Source: Rhodospirillales bacterium
GTDB lineage: Bacteria; Pseudomonadota; Alphaproteobacteria; ATCC43930; CGMCC-115725
Direction: 5' to 3'
Assembly (NCBI GenBank): GCA_028288725.1
Contig: JAQGIC010000106.1
Coordinates: 1 to 37,783 of the forward strand
DNA: 37,783 nucleotides
Positions 16,493-24,054 of this stretch are shown piece after piece. A program made the translations under genes and the position numbers. How positions within the stretch are numbered: the first letter of the stretch is position 1; each line of letters begins with the position of its first letter. The notes beneath the pieces are model-generated. The model was not told where the DNA came from. It did no database searches and saw only the letters and a program-made list of their open reading frames with translations.

Positions 16493-17041
16493 GTGCGAAA
16501 TCACGCATTTCCTTTCTTATTCTGGCTAGCCCTCAGTGGTCTCTACGCGACCATGGCGCAGAGTGCTTTCGCTGCCACCAGCGGTCAAATGACCTCAACG
16601 AGCGGCGCGACGCGCATCGAAGTTGGGACGATCGGTTCGGTTCCGGGATTTCGGACCGCTGAACTGCGTCGCTATCTTGCGGGTGAAATGGAGCAGGGGA
16701 GAGAGAACTCCTGGCGATTTGAGCCGAAGCCGCAGGCAGCAGATGTTCCTGCGCCGGACCGCGTCGAATGGAAGTTTGTCCTCAAGCCCTACGCAGGCTG
16801 GCAACCACGACGGCGCGCTGGCGCGAAGGAAGATTTATTCGGCGTTCATCGTCCGATCAGCGTGAAAGCACGCCTGTATGTCTCCGGTGTTTGTCGATCA
16901 TTCGTATCCGCCTTGGCGAACATTCAAGGAGGTTCTCGCGACAAGGACCTAGCGTCCCTGATCGAAAGAATGAGCCATAGTCTGATCGATACTCCCGATG
17001 AGGCCCAAACCTGCCGAGCCGAGCCGATTAGCCTCTCATGA
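16493..17041 (+). CDS. Secreted protein of unknown function at the end of the metal-efflux operon
   Basis: A 182-residue protein that I do not recognise. The start is GTG 16493, with GGAG at 16483-16486, because it opens directly into a signal peptide (NHAFPFLFWLALSGLYATM, cleavage after AFA). The frame open to TTG 16436 adds a charged, unlikely leader. The mature domain has a WRFEPKPQAADVPAPDRVEWKF stretch with further RPISVKARLYVSG, and two cysteines (VCRSF and QTCRAE). It lies 109 bases after the channel gene on the same strand and before the strong terminator at 17147-17188, so it is probably part of the efflux transcript. A periplasmic accessory role is inference only. Confidence 0.6.
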   Translation: MRNHAFPFLFWLALSGLYATMAQSAFAATSGQMTSTSGATRIEVGTIGSVPGFRTAELRRYLAGEMEQGRENSWRFEPKPQAADVPAPDRVEWKFVLKPYAGWQPRRRAGAKEDLFGVHRPISVKARLYVSGVCRSFVSALANIQGGSRDKDLASLIERMSHSLIDTPDEAQTCRAEPISLS

Positions 17042-17146
17042 AGGGGCGCCAAAGCGAATCTCCGCTTCGGCGTTCCCATCGTCCAAGGCTGCCAGTCTGC
17101 TTCCGGCCCAATTCCGTCGGCCCGGATTGCGCCCGACGCAGGCGGC

Positions 17147-17188
17147 ACCAGACCCGAAGGGGGCGAGAACGCGCCCTTCGGGTCTGGT
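17147..17188. terminator. Strong hairpin terminator between efflux block and tannase gene
   Basis: A perfect 15-bp inverted repeat: ACCAGACCCGAAGGG (17147-17161) and CCCTTCGGGTCTGGT (17174-17188) with a 12-base loop. The plus-strand side continues TGATCGTTCTTG, a modest T-rich tail. It sits between convergent genes (secreted protein ending 17041 and tannase ending 17220), so it likely serves both directions. Confidence 0.75.
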
Positions 17189-17219
17189 TGATCGTTCTTG
17201 AATGTCCTAGCCGACGATT

Positions 17220-18905
17220 CTAGTTCCGCGGGTCGTCATCCCGCTCGTCTCTGACGCAGGTGAAATTATCCTCGTCCGTCGTGGTGCCGGTTCCCTTGTA
17301 ACGCGCCGTCTGGGGGTAGGGGCAGAGCGGCCGCTGGAAGGCCACGCCACTCGCCGGCCTGTCGTTGATGTATTTCGTGGCGATGATCTTTGCCGGGGCG
17401 ACGCCCTCCTCGACCCAAAGGTTGAGCGCCTTCAGCAGATCGTGCCGGGCATCGACCACCGGCGCGTCTGCGCCGTTGCCAAACGCGTTCGGACCGTCGC
17501 CGCCGCCGCAATGTGCCATGCCGGGGACCATGAACAGACGATAGAAATCCTTGGTGTCCTCGAAACGGTCGCCGTGGTCGCCGGCATCGCGGACCACATC
17601 CGTGACCTCGTTGTAGTAATTGATGCTGTTTGCGGGCGCGATCGCCGAATCCGCCCAGCCGACATAATGGATGATCTTGCCGCCGTGGCGCTTGAACGGC
17701 CGCAGGTCGGGATTGGTTGAATTGACGATCTGGCCGACGCCGTCATCGGCGGTGTCGACGTCCTTGGTGAAATTGAAGGTGCGGAAATTGAAGTTCGGGT
17801 TCTGGAACACGAAGTCGGCGAAGAAGCTGTTGCCGAAGAATTGTTGCAGGGCCTGCCCCTGCGCCAGGCTGTTTGACAGATCGGCGGCACGCGAGGCGCC
17901 GACGATCCAGAGCGGCCAATTCAGGGGATTGGCCTCGGTGCCCGGTTCATAGCCCGGGAAGATCAGCTTGCCGGTGTGCGGATCGTGCGGGCCGCTGTAA
18001 ATTTTCCGCGCCGCCGTCACCTGGGCCGCGCTCAGGCAGGTGCTGGGATCCTGGCCGGCCTTGCACTGGACCTGCCTCGGGTCGAAATTGCAATCGCGCG
18101 GGTCATTGAGGAACTTGTCGCTGGCGACACCGCCGTCCTGTGCTGCGCATTGGGCACGCGCCGCATTGCTCAGGACCGGCAGAAGGGCGGGCGGAATGTA
18201 GCTTGCCGGATTGTCGAGCAGGGCTTGCTCGTTCCAGATGAAGCCCGAAAAGAGATGGGTCCAGGCGTTGGCCGGCGAACCCACGATGATTCCGTCGAAA
18301 TCGTCGGGATAGCGCTGCGCTTCCATCAGCGCCTCGCGCCCGCCGTCCGAGCAGCCCGCGAAATAGGACCGCCGCGGGCCGTGGCCGGTGAAAGCGCCGA
18401 TGATCGCCTTGGCCTTGTCGGTCGTCTCCTTCAGGGCGCGATAGCCGAAATCGACGATCTTCTCCGGATGGCCCAAGGCGAAGGTGCCGAGCCCGCCGGC
18501 CTGGCTGCCGTCATCGGTCGCGGCGCCGGCGTAGCCGCGCTTGATGGCGGTGGCGAGGGCGTTATAGCCGATGCTGCCGCAGAAGCCGCCGCAGCCGAGC
18601 TGTTCGTATTTGCCGTTGAAACCGCCGCCGGTCGGGATCCAGACTTCGAGCTTGATTAGGGAATCGCTGGTCGGAGTCGAGGTGACCGCAACCCGGCAGA
18701 AGGGCGGCAGGCCGGTAATCGCTGTGGTCGTGCCCGGTGGGGTAAACGATCCGCCGATCACCGATTGGGCAGCGGTGACCGTGGCATGCGGCAGCGCCAG
18801 TCCGGCGAGGCTGGCGCATGTCGCAGCGGAGGACGGTGTCGCGAAGACGATCATGGCAGTGACCGAGACGGTCGATAGGGCGAGAGCTTTGACGCACCCG
18901 TTCAT
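17220..18905 (-). CDS. Tannase/feruloyl esterase family hydrolase, secreted
   Basis: A 561-residue exported serine hydrolase of the tannase/feruloyl-esterase family, which cleaves ester bonds to gallate, hydroxycinnamate or related aromatic acids. The start is ATG 18905 with GGGAG upstream. The signal peptide is cleaved after SSA (about residue 27). The family's CS-D-HC arrangement is complete: C185-S186 in AGCSDGG, D419 in GWADSAI and H465-C466 in MAHCGGG. The two cysteines are expected to form the disulfide that brings Ser and His together. Further marks are KYEQLGCGGFCG and FDGIIVGSPANAW. The gene is divergent from the IclR-ANL fusion regulator at 19240, which probably controls it. The exact substrate is unknown; other members act on bis-hydroxyethyl terephthalate-like esters. 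Confidence 0.93.
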   Translation of the reverse strand: MNGCVKALALSTVSVTAMIVFATPSSAATCASLAGLALPHATVTAAQSVIGGSFTPPGTTTAITGLPPFCRVAVTSTPTSDSLIKLEVWIPTGGGFNGKYEQLGCGGFCGSIGYNALATAIKRGYAGAATDDGSQAGGLGTFALGHPEKIVDFGYRALKETTDKAKAIIGAFTGHGPRRSYFAGCSDGGREALMEAQRYPDDFDGIIVGSPANAWTHLFSGFIWNEQALLDNPASYIPPALLPVLSNAARAQCAAQDGGVASDKFLNDPRDCNFDPRQVQCKAGQDPSTCLSAAQVTAARKIYSGPHDPHTGKLIFPGYEPGTEANPLNWPLWIVGASRAADLSNSLAQGQALQQFFGNSFFADFVFQNPNFNFRTFNFTKDVDTADDGVGQIVNSTNPDLRPFKRHGGKIIHYVGWADSAIAPANSINYYNEVTDVVRDAGDHGDRFEDTKDFYRLFMVPGMAHCGGGDGPNAFGNGADAPVVDARHDLLKALNLWVEEGVAPAKIIATKYINDRPASGVAFQRPLCPYPQTARYKGTGTTTDEDNFTCVRDERDDDPRN

Positions 18906-19048
18906 AATGGCGTTCTCCCTTTTTGGCCGCTGCAATCGTCGTCCGGCATGGAGGCGCTGCAGCGTTATTGTGGCTTTGGGGATGCTGGTATGGCACCGGG
19001 CGGTCGGCCGCGATGATCGCCGTCCGTGCGGAGTTCATTAAAAAAAAG

Positions 19049-19063
19049 TCCATCATCTGGACC
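19049..19063. promoter_or_regulatory. Palindromic site 1, candidate operator of the IclR-ANL regulator
   Basis: TCCATCATCTGGACC. Its core GTCCA-TCATC-TGGAC is a perfect interrupted palindrome, further flanked by an AAAA/TTTT pair. It matches site 2 (19187-19201) at 13 of 15 positions. It lies 144 bases upstream of the tannase start and just upstream of a candidate plus-strand -35 element. Size and symmetry fit IclR-type operators. Confidence 0.55.
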
Positions 19064-19065
19064 TT

Positions 19066-19095
19066 TTGCTGCCAATGTATTTGTCGCTTTACTAT
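19066..19095 (+). promoter_or_regulatory. Candidate promoter of the IclR-ANL regulator gene
   Basis: TTGCTG (19066-19071) and TACTAT (19090-19095) are separated by 18 bases, a fair sigma-70-like pair. The -35 begins 3 bases after palindromic site 1 and the transcript would contain site 2, so a dimer at either place could repress it. Confidence 0.35.
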
Positions 19096-19186
19096 AGTCT
19101 CGGGGGATAGGCGAGGCAATCGAGTTCGGAAAGATCAGTATCGATTTCCGGCTTATTGAATTTTTCCCCCGCGACTCCCAAATACA

Positions 19187-19201
19187 TCCATAATATGGAC
19201 C
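19187..19201. promoter_or_regulatory. Palindromic site 2, candidate operator of the IclR-ANL regulator
   Basis: TCCATAATATGGACC. The first 13 bases are a perfect odd palindrome. It lies 138 bases from site 1 and differs from it at two positions only. It is 38 bases upstream of the preferred regulator start (19240) and overlaps the alternative ATG at 19195, which fits autoregulation. Confidence 0.55.
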
Positions 19202-19239
19202 TATCCGTACTGCCGATATTGAGATGGATTCCTCCTCCA

Positions 19240-21177
19240 ATGATTGAGTCACCCGACACGACTCCCGGCGCGACGGGAACCCAGAGTTTCGAGCGGGCCG
19301 TACTGCTGCTGCGGGAGATCGCGGCGCACGGCAGTCGCGGCGCCCGGCTGACCGATCTTGTCGCCGATACGGGTCTCGCCAAGCCGACGGTGCATCGGTT
19401 ACTGGCGGCTCTGATCCGCGAGGGCCTGCTGGAGCAGGCGCCCGAGACGCGCCGCTATTTCCTCGGTGCCGAACTGTTCGTCATGGGCAGCATTGCTGCC
19501 GTACGGATCAGCGCGCACCAGTTGCCCGCCGATGATCTCAGGCGGATCGCGACGCTCTCGTCGGCGAAATACTCCGGTCCGTCAGTGCCGTTGGCAGCGC
19601 TGCTGTGCGATCACTATCCCGATGCACGGCGCGGCGCCGTGGCCGCCCTGCTGCACGAGACCGCCGCCGGCCATACCTCGCGCCTCAGCTATGCCGAACT
19701 ACAGGAGCATTCCAAGCGCTTCGCCGCGGTATTGCGGTCACTTGGCGTGAAGCGGGGCGACCGGGTGGCGACGCTGCTGCCGAAGGGCCCGGAGGTGCTA
19801 ATCACCATGCTGGCGGCCTGGCGCCTCGGCGCCGTCCATGTGCCGTTGTTCACGGCGTTGGGAACGCAGCAGGTGACCTATCGTCTGGAGCATTGCGGCG
19901 CGCGCACCGTGGTGACCAACGGAACGTTCCATAACAAGCTCTCCTACGAGATCGCGACGTCGCCGGCGCTTCGCATCGTGCTCGTCGAGAACGAAGGCGC
20001 GGCCGCCGGCCCGCTCGGCGCCACCCTGTTCTGGTCGTCGCTGCATCGAGCGGCGCCGATCGATGCGGTCGCGACGTTCGCCGGGGACGACACCTTCGCG
20101 CTGCTCTATCTCGCGGGGACGACGAATTCGCCGCGCGGCCTGTCCGTCCCGATCAAGGCGTTGGCGTCGATCGAGCAATACATGCGCGTCAGCCTCGACG
20201 TGCGTGAGGATGACGTCTTCTGGAATATTGCCGATCCCGGTTGGGCCGGCGGCCTCTACTACGCCGTACTCGGCCCGTTGCTGCTCGGGCGCAGCGTGAT
20301 CTTCTGCGACGGTCCCTTCGATGTCGGCCAGATCTATCGGGTGCTGACCAAGTTCGGCGTCACCAACCTGCTGGCGCCCCCGTCCTGGTATCACAAGATG
20401 CGCGGTGCGGAAGCAATGCACCCGCCGCCCGCCGGGCTGCGCCTGCGCGCCGCCTCGGCAATCGGCGAATGGCTGTCCGAAGACCTGATCGGCTGGGCCG
20501 AACAGCGGTTCGGTGTGCGGGTGGGCGACAATTACGGCCAGGCGGAACTCGGCATCATCATCGCCAATCCGCATGCGCCCGGACTGCAGTTCCCGCGCCT
20601 CTCCGGGTCGCTGGGCCGCTCGCTGCCGGGGTATCGCATCGTGCTGCTCGATGCCGCGGGGAGCCCGGTCGCGCCCGGCACGGAGGGCGAGATCGCCGTC
20701 GATATCGAGAAGTCGGAACTCTACTGGTTCGCGGGTTATGAAAATGACGGCGACGGCACGGCCGACCGCTTTCGGCATGGGCCACGCTTTTACATGACCG
20801 GCGACAAAGCGATGATCGATCAGGACGGGAATTTCTTTTTTCTGGGACGCAATGTCGAGAGTGTCGGCAGCGGCGTCCGCGCCGCCGAAGGGATCGCCGA
20901 GATCGAGGTATTTCTTGCCTCGCACCGAGCCATTGCCGCGGCGGCGGCGATCGGGAAACCCGACCGGCTGCATGGCGAGTTGATCAAGATCTTCGTTGTG
21001 CTCCGGCCTGAGATCGGCGCCTCGCCCGATTTGGCGGAGGAGATCGTCCGTTTCATCAAGCCGAAGCTTAACGTCGATGCGGACCCGCCGGAAATCGAGT
21101 TCGTCGTGGCGCTACCGTGGGCGCTCCAAAGAGTAACGCGGCCGGAAGTAGGGCATTCGCAGGGCCAATCGGGGTGA
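19240..21177 (+). CDS. IclR-type winged helix fused to a degenerate acyl-CoA synthetase (ANL) domain
   Basis: A 645-residue fusion. Residues 13-85 are an IclR N-terminal DNA-binding domain (GTQSFERAVLLLREIAAHGS, helix-turn-helix LTDLVADTGLAKPTVHRLL, wing ending RRYFLGAELF). The IclR effector domain is absent. From about residue 100 the protein follows an AMP-binding acyl-CoA synthetase: LSYAELQEHSKRFAAVLRSL, NIADPGWAGGLYYAVLGPLL and FMTGD-like FYMTGDKAMIDQDG. Core motifs are altered: the P-loop SGTTGxPKG is AGTTNSPRG (292-300), GQTE is GQAE (433-436), the hinge GRxDDxIxxxGYRI is changed, and the C-terminal SGK lysine segment is lost (LPWALQRVTRPEV). It is probably an inactive enzyme fold used as a ligand sensor. 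No Shine-Dalgarno precedes 19240; ATG 19195 or TTG 19156 are alternative starts. A decaying fused enzyme is the rival view. Confidence 0.85.
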   Translation: MIESPDTTPGATGTQSFERAVLLLREIAAHGSRGARLTDLVADTGLAKPTVHRLLAALIREGLLEQAPETRRYFLGAELFVMGSIAAVRISAHQLPADDLRRIATLSSAKYSGPSVPLAALLCDHYPDARRGAVAALLHETAAGHTSRLSYAELQEHSKRFAAVLRSLGVKRGDRVATLLPKGPEVLITMLAAWRLGAVHVPLFTALGTQQVTYRLEHCGARTVVTNGTFHNKLSYEIATSPALRIVLVENEGAAAGPLGATLFWSSLHRAAPIDAVATFAGDDTFALLYLAGTTNSPRGLSVPIKALASIEQYMRVSLDVREDDVFWNIADPGWAGGLYYAVLGPLLLGRSVIFCDGPFDVGQIYRVLTKFGVTNLLAPPSWYHKMRGAEAMHPPPAGLRLRAASAIGEWLSEDLIGWAEQRFGVRVGDNYGQAELGIIIANPHAPGLQFPRLSGSLGRSLPGYRIVLLDAAGSPVAPGTEGEIAVDIEKSELYWFAGYENDGDGTADRFRHGPRFYMTGDKAMIDQDGNFFFLGRNVESVGSGVRAAEGIAEIEVFLASHRAIAAAAAIGKPDRLHGELIKIFVVLRPEIGASPDLAEEIVRFIKPKLNVDADPPEIEFVVALPWALQRVTRPEVGHSQGQSG

Positions 21178-21363
21178 ATCTCGCCATACCCGGCACGGTA
21201 ACAGCGATCCGACGATGAGCCCCTGTCAGCCGCTGGAGCGATTCAGCCGGAAGCATGCCGGTGAGCAGCCTCACTCCCGCCTAAACTCCAGCCCCTTCCC
21301 CACCTGTTCTGCCGGAAATTTAATCGCTGCCCACCCCGCGCCCCGCCGCTCCCGCTCACCTTC

Positions 21364-21393
21364 CGTCATGGCATGACGCTTGCTCTTGCAAGC
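21364..21393. promoter_or_regulatory. Two adjacent palindromes at the ABC transporter operon start
   Basis: CGTCATGGCATGACG (21364-21378) is a 7+1+7 perfect palindrome. It is followed, sharing one base, by GCTTGC-TCTT-GCAAGC (21378-21393). Both lie in the 34 bases before ATG 21398, where a Shine-Dalgarno sequence would be expected but none is seen. They may be an operator overlapping the transcription start, or an mRNA hairpin limiting translation. The 220-bp gap before them (21178-21397) shows no gene. Confidence 0.4.
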
Positions 21394-21397
21394 AACC

Positions 21398-22195
21398 ATG
21401 GCCCTTCCCGCTGCGCTCCCCACCCTCCTCCCCCCGCCCAAGCTCGCGCTGCGCGGCATCGCCAAGCGCTTTGGCGCGACACCCGTGCTCGATGGGCTCG
21501 ATTTCGAGATCGCCGAGGGTGATTTCGTGTCGATCATCGGGCCGTCGGGCTGCGGCAAGACCACGATCTTCAACATCATCGCCGGCTTGCTGGAGCCGGA
21601 CGCGGGCACGCTGCTGTACGAGGGTGCACCCGTCGACGGTTTACGCGGCCGGGTCGGCTATATGATGCAGAAGGACCTGCTGCTGCCCTGGCGCACGGTC
21701 CTGGGCAATGTCGTGCTCGGCCTCGAAGTGCGCGGCATGGCCCCCAGGGAAGCGCGCGACAAGGCGATGGATTATCTGGCGACCTATGGCCTCGCCGGGT
21801 TCGAGAATTCATATCCGCGCGCGCTCTCGGGCGGCATGCGCCAGCGCGTTGCGCTCATTCGCACGCTGATCGTCGATCCGGATATCCTGCTGCTGGACGA
21901 GCCGTTCTCGGCGCTGGATTACCAGACGCGCCTCTATCTGGAAGGCGTGCTGATGGAGGCGGTCGAGCGCTTCCACAAGACCGTCGTGCTGGTGACCCAC
22001 GACATCGACGAGGCGGTGGCGCTGTCGCGCAAGGTCGTCGTGCTGAGCCACCGGCCGACCCGGGTCAAGGCGCTGCACGATATCGAGATCGCCGAACGCT
22101 CGCCGATCGGCGCGCGCAGCGATCCGCATTTCTCAGGTTACTTCCACGCGCTCTGCAGTGAGCTGGATATCCAGACCAAACGGGTCCAACCATGA
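21398..22195 (+). CDS. NitT/TauT-family ABC transporter ATP-binding protein
   Basis: A 265-residue ATPase subunit. Walker A is GPSGCGKTT, the Q-loop is in YMMQKDLLLPWRTV (the LLPW feature is typical of nitrate/taurine/sulfonate-type importers), the signature is LSGGMRQRVALIR, Walker B is ILLLDEPFSALD and the switch histidine is in VLVTHDIDEAV. The start is placed at ATG 21398; TTG 21380 in the same frame is possible. The stop overlaps the permease start (ATGA, 22192-22195), so translation is coupled. It is the first gene of a three-gene uptake operon whose substrate is not evident; family members import sulfonates, nitrate, pyrimidine precursors or aromatic acids. Confidence 0.93.
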   Translation: MALPAALPTLLPPPKLALRGIAKRFGATPVLDGLDFEIAEGDFVSIIGPSGCGKTTIFNIIAGLLEPDAGTLLYEGAPVDGLRGRVGYMMQKDLLLPWRTVLGNVVLGLEVRGMAPREARDKAMDYLATYGLAGFENSYPRALSGGMRQRVALIRTLIVDPDILLLDEPFSALDYQTRLYLEGVLMEAVERFHKTVVLVTHDIDEAVALSRKVVVLSHRPTRVKALHDIEIAERSPIGARSDPHFSGYFHALCSELDIQTKRVQP

Positions 22196-22992
22196 AGCGC
22201 GCCGCCCCGCTCGACACCGCGTTCGGCCGCGCCGCCATCCAGTTGACCCTGGTGATCCTGTTGCTGGCGGGCTGGGAGGGCGGCGTCCGCGCCGGCTGGA
22301 TCCAGGCGTTCCTGGTCGGATCGCCGGTCGGCATCTGGGGCGAGCTGGTGCGTGACGTGTCGAACGGCTCGCTGTTCTACGACACCGGCATCACGCTGTA
22401 TGAATCCATCGTGGGCTTCGTCGTCGGCACCTTCGCCGGTTCGCTGATCGGGCTGGGACTGTGGTATTCGCGCTTCGTCGCACGCACGGTCGAGCCGATG
22501 ATCGTCGCCTTCAACAGCGTGCCCAAGATCGCCTTCGCGCCGATCATCATCCTGTGGTTCGGCACCGGCCTCACCTCCAAGATCGCGCTCGCCATCTCGC
22601 TGACCGCGATCGTGGCGCTGATCGCGGCCTATCAGGCGGCGAAGGAAGCCGACCCGGATCTGCAAAGCCTGCTGGTGACCCTGGGTGCCGACAAGGATCA
22701 GGTGTTCCGCAAGGTGATCGTGCCGTCGGCGCTGCCCGGCATCATCGCGACCTTCCGCATCAATGTGGGTTTCGGCCTGGTCGGCGCGGTGGTGGGTGAG
22801 TTCATCTCGTCCCAGCACGGCCTGGGCCATCTCGTGTTCACCGCTTCCAGCCTCTACGACCTCAACACGGTCTGGCTCGGCCTGTTCACGCTTATGGCGA
22901 TCGGCTTCGGACTCTATTTCATCATCGATCTGGTCGAGCGGAAAAGCCTGCCCTGGAAACTCGACAGCGTGCGCCAGGACCTCAGGGTCTGA
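22192..22992 (+). CDS. NitT/TauT-family ABC transporter permease
   Basis: A 266-residue inner-membrane permease with about six helices. The EAA-type cytoplasmic loop is visible as LLVTLGADKDQVFRKVIVPSALPGI, the contact site for the ATPase. Earlier family features include GFVVGTFAGSLIGLGLWYSR and FNSVPKIAFAPIIILWFGTG. ATG 22192 overlaps the ATPase stop by 4 bases. The gap to the binding-protein gene is 33 bases, so all three genes form one operon. Confidence 0.93.
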   Translation: MKRAAPLDTAFGRAAIQLTLVILLLAGWEGGVRAGWIQAFLVGSPVGIWGELVRDVSNGSLFYDTGITLYESIVGFVVGTFAGSLIGLGLWYSRFVARTVEPMIVAFNSVPKIAFAPIIILWFGTGLTSKIALAISLTAIVALIAAYQAAKEADPDLQSLLVTLGADKDQVFRKVIVPSALPGIIATFRINVGFGLVGAVVGEFISSQHGLGHLVFTASSLYDLNTVWLGLFTLMAIGFGLYFIIDLVERKSLPWKLDSVRQDLRV

Positions 22993-23025
22993 CCCTGGCC
23001 TCGCCCCTCATAAGGAAGGACGTTC

Positions 23026-23985
23026 ATGTTCAAGCCGTTCATCGCCTTGGCAACGCTTGCCGCCCTGTCGCTGGGCGTGCCGGCGCACGCCGAAAACACC
23101 AAGGTCACCGTCTCGCAGGCGTTCCAGTCCATGCTGTATCTGCCGCTCTATGTCGGCATCGACGAGGGGCTGTTCGCCAAGGAAGGCCTGGATATCGATA
23201 AGGAGACCGCGGGCTCCCCCAGTGCGGCCTTGTCGGCGGTGCTGTCCAAGAGCGCGCAGCTGTCGCTGCACGGGCCGGAATGGGCCGCGATCGCAGCCGC
23301 CAAGGGGGCCCCGGTGCGGATCGTGGCCAACGTGGTCAATGGCGCCGCGGTCTGGATCCTGGCGACACCGGATTTCCCGTTCAAGACCATCAAGGACATC
23401 AAGGGCCAGACCGTGATCACCGGGACGATGCCGACGACCAGCACGTCGCTGTTCCTGAAGCTCTTGAAGGAAAACGGCATGGACGCGGAGAAGGACGTCA
23501 GCATGATCCAGGTGCCGCTGGGCAGCGAGATCGGGCCGCTGATGGCCGGCCAGGGCAAGCTTGCCGTCATGTACGAGCCGGGCGTGGACCAGGCCGTCGC
23601 CAAGGGCATGAAAGTGGTCCTGGGTTTTCCGAAGCTCTATGGCCCCTATGAATTCTCGGCCATGGCGGCACGCACGGATACCGACCCGGCGATGCTGCAG
23701 AAATTCGTCGTCGGCATGAACCTCGCCCTGAAATATATCCAGTCGAACGGGCCGGGCGCGATCGCCATCGCCAAGAAGGAGTTCCCCACGATCGATCCCG
23801 TGGTGGTCGAGGCCGCGGTCAACCGCATGATCACCGACGGCGTCTATCCGCCGACGGTCGACATCACGCCCGAGGCGCTGAAGCTGAGCCTCGACACCCA
23901 GATCGCGCTCGGCAACCTGGGGGCACAGCCGGACTATAAGAGTTTCGTCGCGACCGACCTGATCGCCAAGGCGACGGGGAAGTAG
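23026..23985 (+). CDS. NitT/TauT-family ABC transporter substrate-binding protein
   Basis: A 319-residue periplasmic binding protein (NMT1/SsuA-like). The signal peptide covers residues 1-22 (cleavage after AHA). The start is ATG 23026 with AAGGAAGG upstream. The mature protein begins with KVTVSQAFQSMLYLPLYVG and GLFAKEGLDIDKETAG, the first-lobe pattern of the family, followed by SAALSAVLSKSAQLSLHG. A later segment, IKDIKGQTVITGTMPTTSTS, forms the hinge and ligand loop. The ligand is not readable from the sequence. A hairpin at 24004-24038 ends the operon. Confidence 0.93.
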   Translation: MFKPFIALATLAALSLGVPAHAENTKVTVSQAFQSMLYLPLYVGIDEGLFAKEGLDIDKETAGSPSAALSAVLSKSAQLSLHGPEWAAIAAAKGAPVRIVANVVNGAAVWILATPDFPFKTIKDIKGQTVITGTMPTTSTSLFLKLLKENGMDAEKDVSMIQVPLGSEIGPLMAGQGKLAVMYEPGVDQAVAKGMKVVLGFPKLYGPYEFSAMAARTDTDPAMLQKFVVGMNLALKYIQSNGPGAIAIAKKEFPTIDPVVVEAAVNRMITDGVYPPTVDITPEALKLSLDTQIALGNLGAQPDYKSFVATDLIAKATGK

Positions 23986-24003
23986 GAGCCGCGGCGACAC
24001 CCC

Positions 24004-24038
24004 CACCCTTCGCCCGCAAAACGGCGGGCGGGAGGGTG
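24004..24038. terminator. REP-like GC hairpin between convergent genes
   Basis: CACCCTTCGCCCGC (24004-24017) pairs with GCGGGCGGGAGGGTG (24024-24038) around AAAACG with one small mismatch. It lies between the ABC operon stop (23985) and the amidase stop (24055). There is no T-run. Hairpins with the same CCCGC...GCGGG core occur at 29960-29990 and 33203-33237, so it may be a dispersed repeat acting as a terminator or mRNA end. Confidence 0.55.
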
Positions 24039-24054
24039 AGGGCGCGCGGACAAA

